DNA of 5,372 nt from positions 1 to 5,372 of the forward strand of contig JAUNIK010000158.1 of NCBI GenBank assembly GCA_030523505.1, read 5' to 3'. The translations under genes were made by a program, and so were the position numbers. Origin of the DNA: Prevotellaceae bacterium (GTDB lineage: Bacteria; Bacteroidota; Bacteroidia; Bacteroidales; Bacteroidaceae). A model generated the notes under the pieces. The model saw only the letters and a list, made by a program, of their open reading frames with translations. It was not told the DNA's origin and made no database searches. Of this stretch, positions 3,658-5,372 are shown in pieces (the first letter of the stretch is position 1; each line of letters begins with the position of its first letter).

Positions 3658-5372
3658 ATGGACAAGAACACGATTACAGGATTTATCCTGATTGCTATTG
3701 TTCTGTTCGGCTACACCTGGTGGTCAACACCATCGGCTGAGCAGATTGCAGAACAGGCACGTCAAGACTCTATCGCACAGGTGGAGTATGCTAAAGCTGA
3801 GAAACTAAAACGTCAAAAAGCAGATGCTGCAAAGAAAGCCAACGAGATGGCAGCTCTCGACAGCACCGCACTCTTCCACAGTGCTCTCAACGGCACAGCA
3901 CAGAAGGTGGTGCTCAAGAACGACAAACTGGAACTGACACTCAACAGCAAGGGTGCTACAGTTGAGAAGGCAGTTGTGAAAGGCTACAAGGACCGCAACG
4001 ACAATCCTGATGCAACACTCTTCGATGAGAAAGTACAGTCGCTGAACTATATTCTCTCAACAAAAGAGCAGAACATCGAGACACAGGATTTGTTCTTTAC
4101 TGTATCAGAGTCAACCGACTCGACAGTTACATTCACAGCCGAGGCTGCTCCTGGCAAGACCATCGAGTTGGCTTATCAGTTGGGTAAGGACTACCTGCTC
4201 CACATGCAGATGCGTGTGAACGGCATGGCAGGAATGTTCCCTGCCGGCACCTCAACAATGCATGTGAACTGGAAGGACAAGGCTATCCAGCAGGAGAAGG
4301 GCTTCACTTTCGAGAACCGCTACTCTACTCTCACATACCACACAACCGATGGCGACACAGACAAGTTGAGCGAGACATCGGAGAAGGTTGACGAGGAGAT
4401 TGACAAGGCTATCGACTGGGTGGCATTCAAGAGCCAGTTCTTCTCATCAGTGATGATTGCAAAGAGCGATTTCGCTGCAAACTCAAAGATGACTTCAATA
4501 CCAGAGAAGAAAGGTACTGGTTATCTGAAGCAGTACGAGGCAAAGATGGAGACACCTCTCGATCCTAAGGGCGTTGAGGCTTCGGAGTTCGAATTCTACT
4601 ATGGTCCAAACGATTTCCACATCCTGAAAGGCATTGAGAAGCAGAGCACTTTCGGCAAGGACCTCGACATGACGCGCCTTGTTTACCTCGGATGGTGGAT
4701 ATTCCGTTTCATCAACCGTTGGCTCATGTATCCTCTCTTCGAGGGTCTTGCAGCATTGGCTATCCCAATGGGTATCGTACTTATCCTGATTACACTCATC
4801 CTTAAGGTTATCACATATCCAATGGTGAAGAAGAGTTATATGTCTTCAGCAAAGATGCGTGTGCTCAAACCAAAACTCGAGGAGGCAACAAAGCAATATA
4901 ACGACCCTGATCAGGCTATGCAGAAGCAGCAGGCAATGATGCAGGAATATGCTAAATATGGTGTTTCGCCAATGGCTGGCTGTCTGCCAATGCTTATCCA
5001 GATGCCTATCTGGCTCGCAATGTTCAACTTTGTGCCAAATGCAATCCAGCTCCGCGGCCAGTCGTTCCTTTGGATGGACGACCTCTCTACTTACGATCCA
5101 ATCATTGAGTGGGGCAAGAACATCTGGGTTATCGGTGACCATATCTCTCTTACTTGTATCCTCTTCTGCGTAGGCAACCTGCTCTACTCATGGATGTCAA
5201 TGCGTCAGCAGAAGGATCAGATGGTTGGTCAGCAGGCTGAGCAGATGAAGATGATGCAGTGGATGATGATGTTGATGCCACTCATGTTCTTCTTCATCTT
5301 CAACGACTATTCATCAGGTCTTAACTTCTACTACTTCATCTCATTGTTCTTCTCAGCAGCAATCATGTGGGG
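3658..5372 (+). CDS. yidC: Membrane protein insertase YidC (3' end beyond the window)
   Basis: YidC/Oxa1/Alb3 insertase places proteins in the inner membrane, alone or with SecYEG. The 571 residues seen start MDKNTITGFILIAIVLFGYTWW, a first membrane segment at about 7-22, typical of Bacteroidetes YidC. A charged, Ala/Lys-rich helical linker (about 27-65) follows, then the periplasmic P1 beta domain (about 80-335, beginning VVLKNDKLELTLNSKGATV). The insertase core starts near 342 (VYLGWWIFRFINRW). It has a membrane helix ending LILKVITYPM, where Lys383 takes the place of the conserved groove Arg (E. coli R366), then the cytoplasmic hairpin KSYMSSAKMRVLKPKL, the GCLPMLIQMPIWLAMF segment (441-456), WMDDLS and the later helices up to SSGLNFYYFISLFF. 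Only the last helix tail and the C-terminal tail are missing. The ATG at 3658 follows an A-rich leader without a Shine-Dalgarno sequence. It has its own promoter at 3564-3595, divergent from the DUF3078 gene; pyrG, a frequent upstream neighbour in this phylum, is not adjacent here. Confidence 0.97.
   Translation, partial: MDKNTITGFILIAIVLFGYTWWSTPSAEQIAEQARQDSIAQVEYAKAEKLKRQKADAAKKANEMAALDSTALFHSALNGTAQKVVLKNDKLELTLNSKGATVEKAVVKGYKDRNDNPDATLFDEKVQSLNYILSTKEQNIETQDLFFTVSESTDSTVTFTAEAAPGKTIELAYQLGKDYLLHMQMRVNGMAGMFPAGTSTMHVNWKDKAIQQEKGFTFENRYSTLTYHTTDGDTDKLSETSEKVDEEIDKAIDWVAFKSQFFSSVMIAKSDFAANSKMTSIPEKKGTGYLKQYEAKMETPLDPKGVEASEFEFYYGPNDFHILKGIEKQSTFGKDLDMTRLVYLGWWIFRFINRWLMYPLFEGLAALAIPMGIVLILITLILKVITYPMVKKSYMSSAKMRVLKPKLEEATKQYNDPDQAMQKQQAMMQEYAKYGVSPMAGCLPMLIQMPIWLAMFNFVPNAIQLRGQSFLWMDDLSTYDPIIEWGKNIWVIGDHISLTCILFCVGNLLYSWMSMRQQKDQMVGQQAEQMKMMQWMMMLMPLMFFFIFNDYSSGLNFYYFISLFFSAAIMW

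Overview
The window looks like chromosomal DNA from a Bacteroidales bacterium, most likely Prevotella or a close relative. Three things point there. Two promoters match the Bacteroidetes sigma consensus (-33 TTTG or TTG, about 20 bp, -7 TAnnTTTG). The YidC starts MDKNTITGF and carries the long N-terminal periplasmic domain. The accessory proteins (a NigD-like lipoprotein and a DUF3078 outer-membrane protein) belong to families typical of this phylum. This assignment is inferred from sequence features alone.

Layout. Bases 1-61 are the 3' part of a tRNA-Arg (anticodon UCU), followed at once by a rho-independent terminator. Bases 95-280 hold no gene but contain degenerate copies of the tRNA 3' end and a tandem duplicated unit. 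Bases 362-487 hold a cluster of 17-bp motifs set on a 22-bp lattice, partly inverted about a dyad. The remaining genes up to 3507 lie on the minus strand: a frameshifted NigD-like lipoprotein gene (585-1279, own promoter and terminator), a TtcA-like tRNA thiolase (1417-2121) and a DUF3078 outer-membrane beta-barrel protein (2194-3507). A GC-rich palindromic intergenic element separates the last two and abuts the 5' end of the ttcA-like gene. From about 3565 a good promoter fires rightward into yidC (3658 to beyond the window end), divergent from the DUF3078 gene.

How the genes relate. YidC inserts inner-membrane proteins, and the DUF3078 product is a probable outer-membrane barrel, so the divergent pair is envelope-related. 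The TtcA-like enzyme belongs to the family that makes 2-thiocytidine at tRNA position 32, and the tRNA-Arg(UCU) at the left edge has C at position 32, so it is a candidate substrate. I see no operon-scale novel system. The unexplained material is the non-coding stretch at 95-522 and the damaged NigD-like gene.
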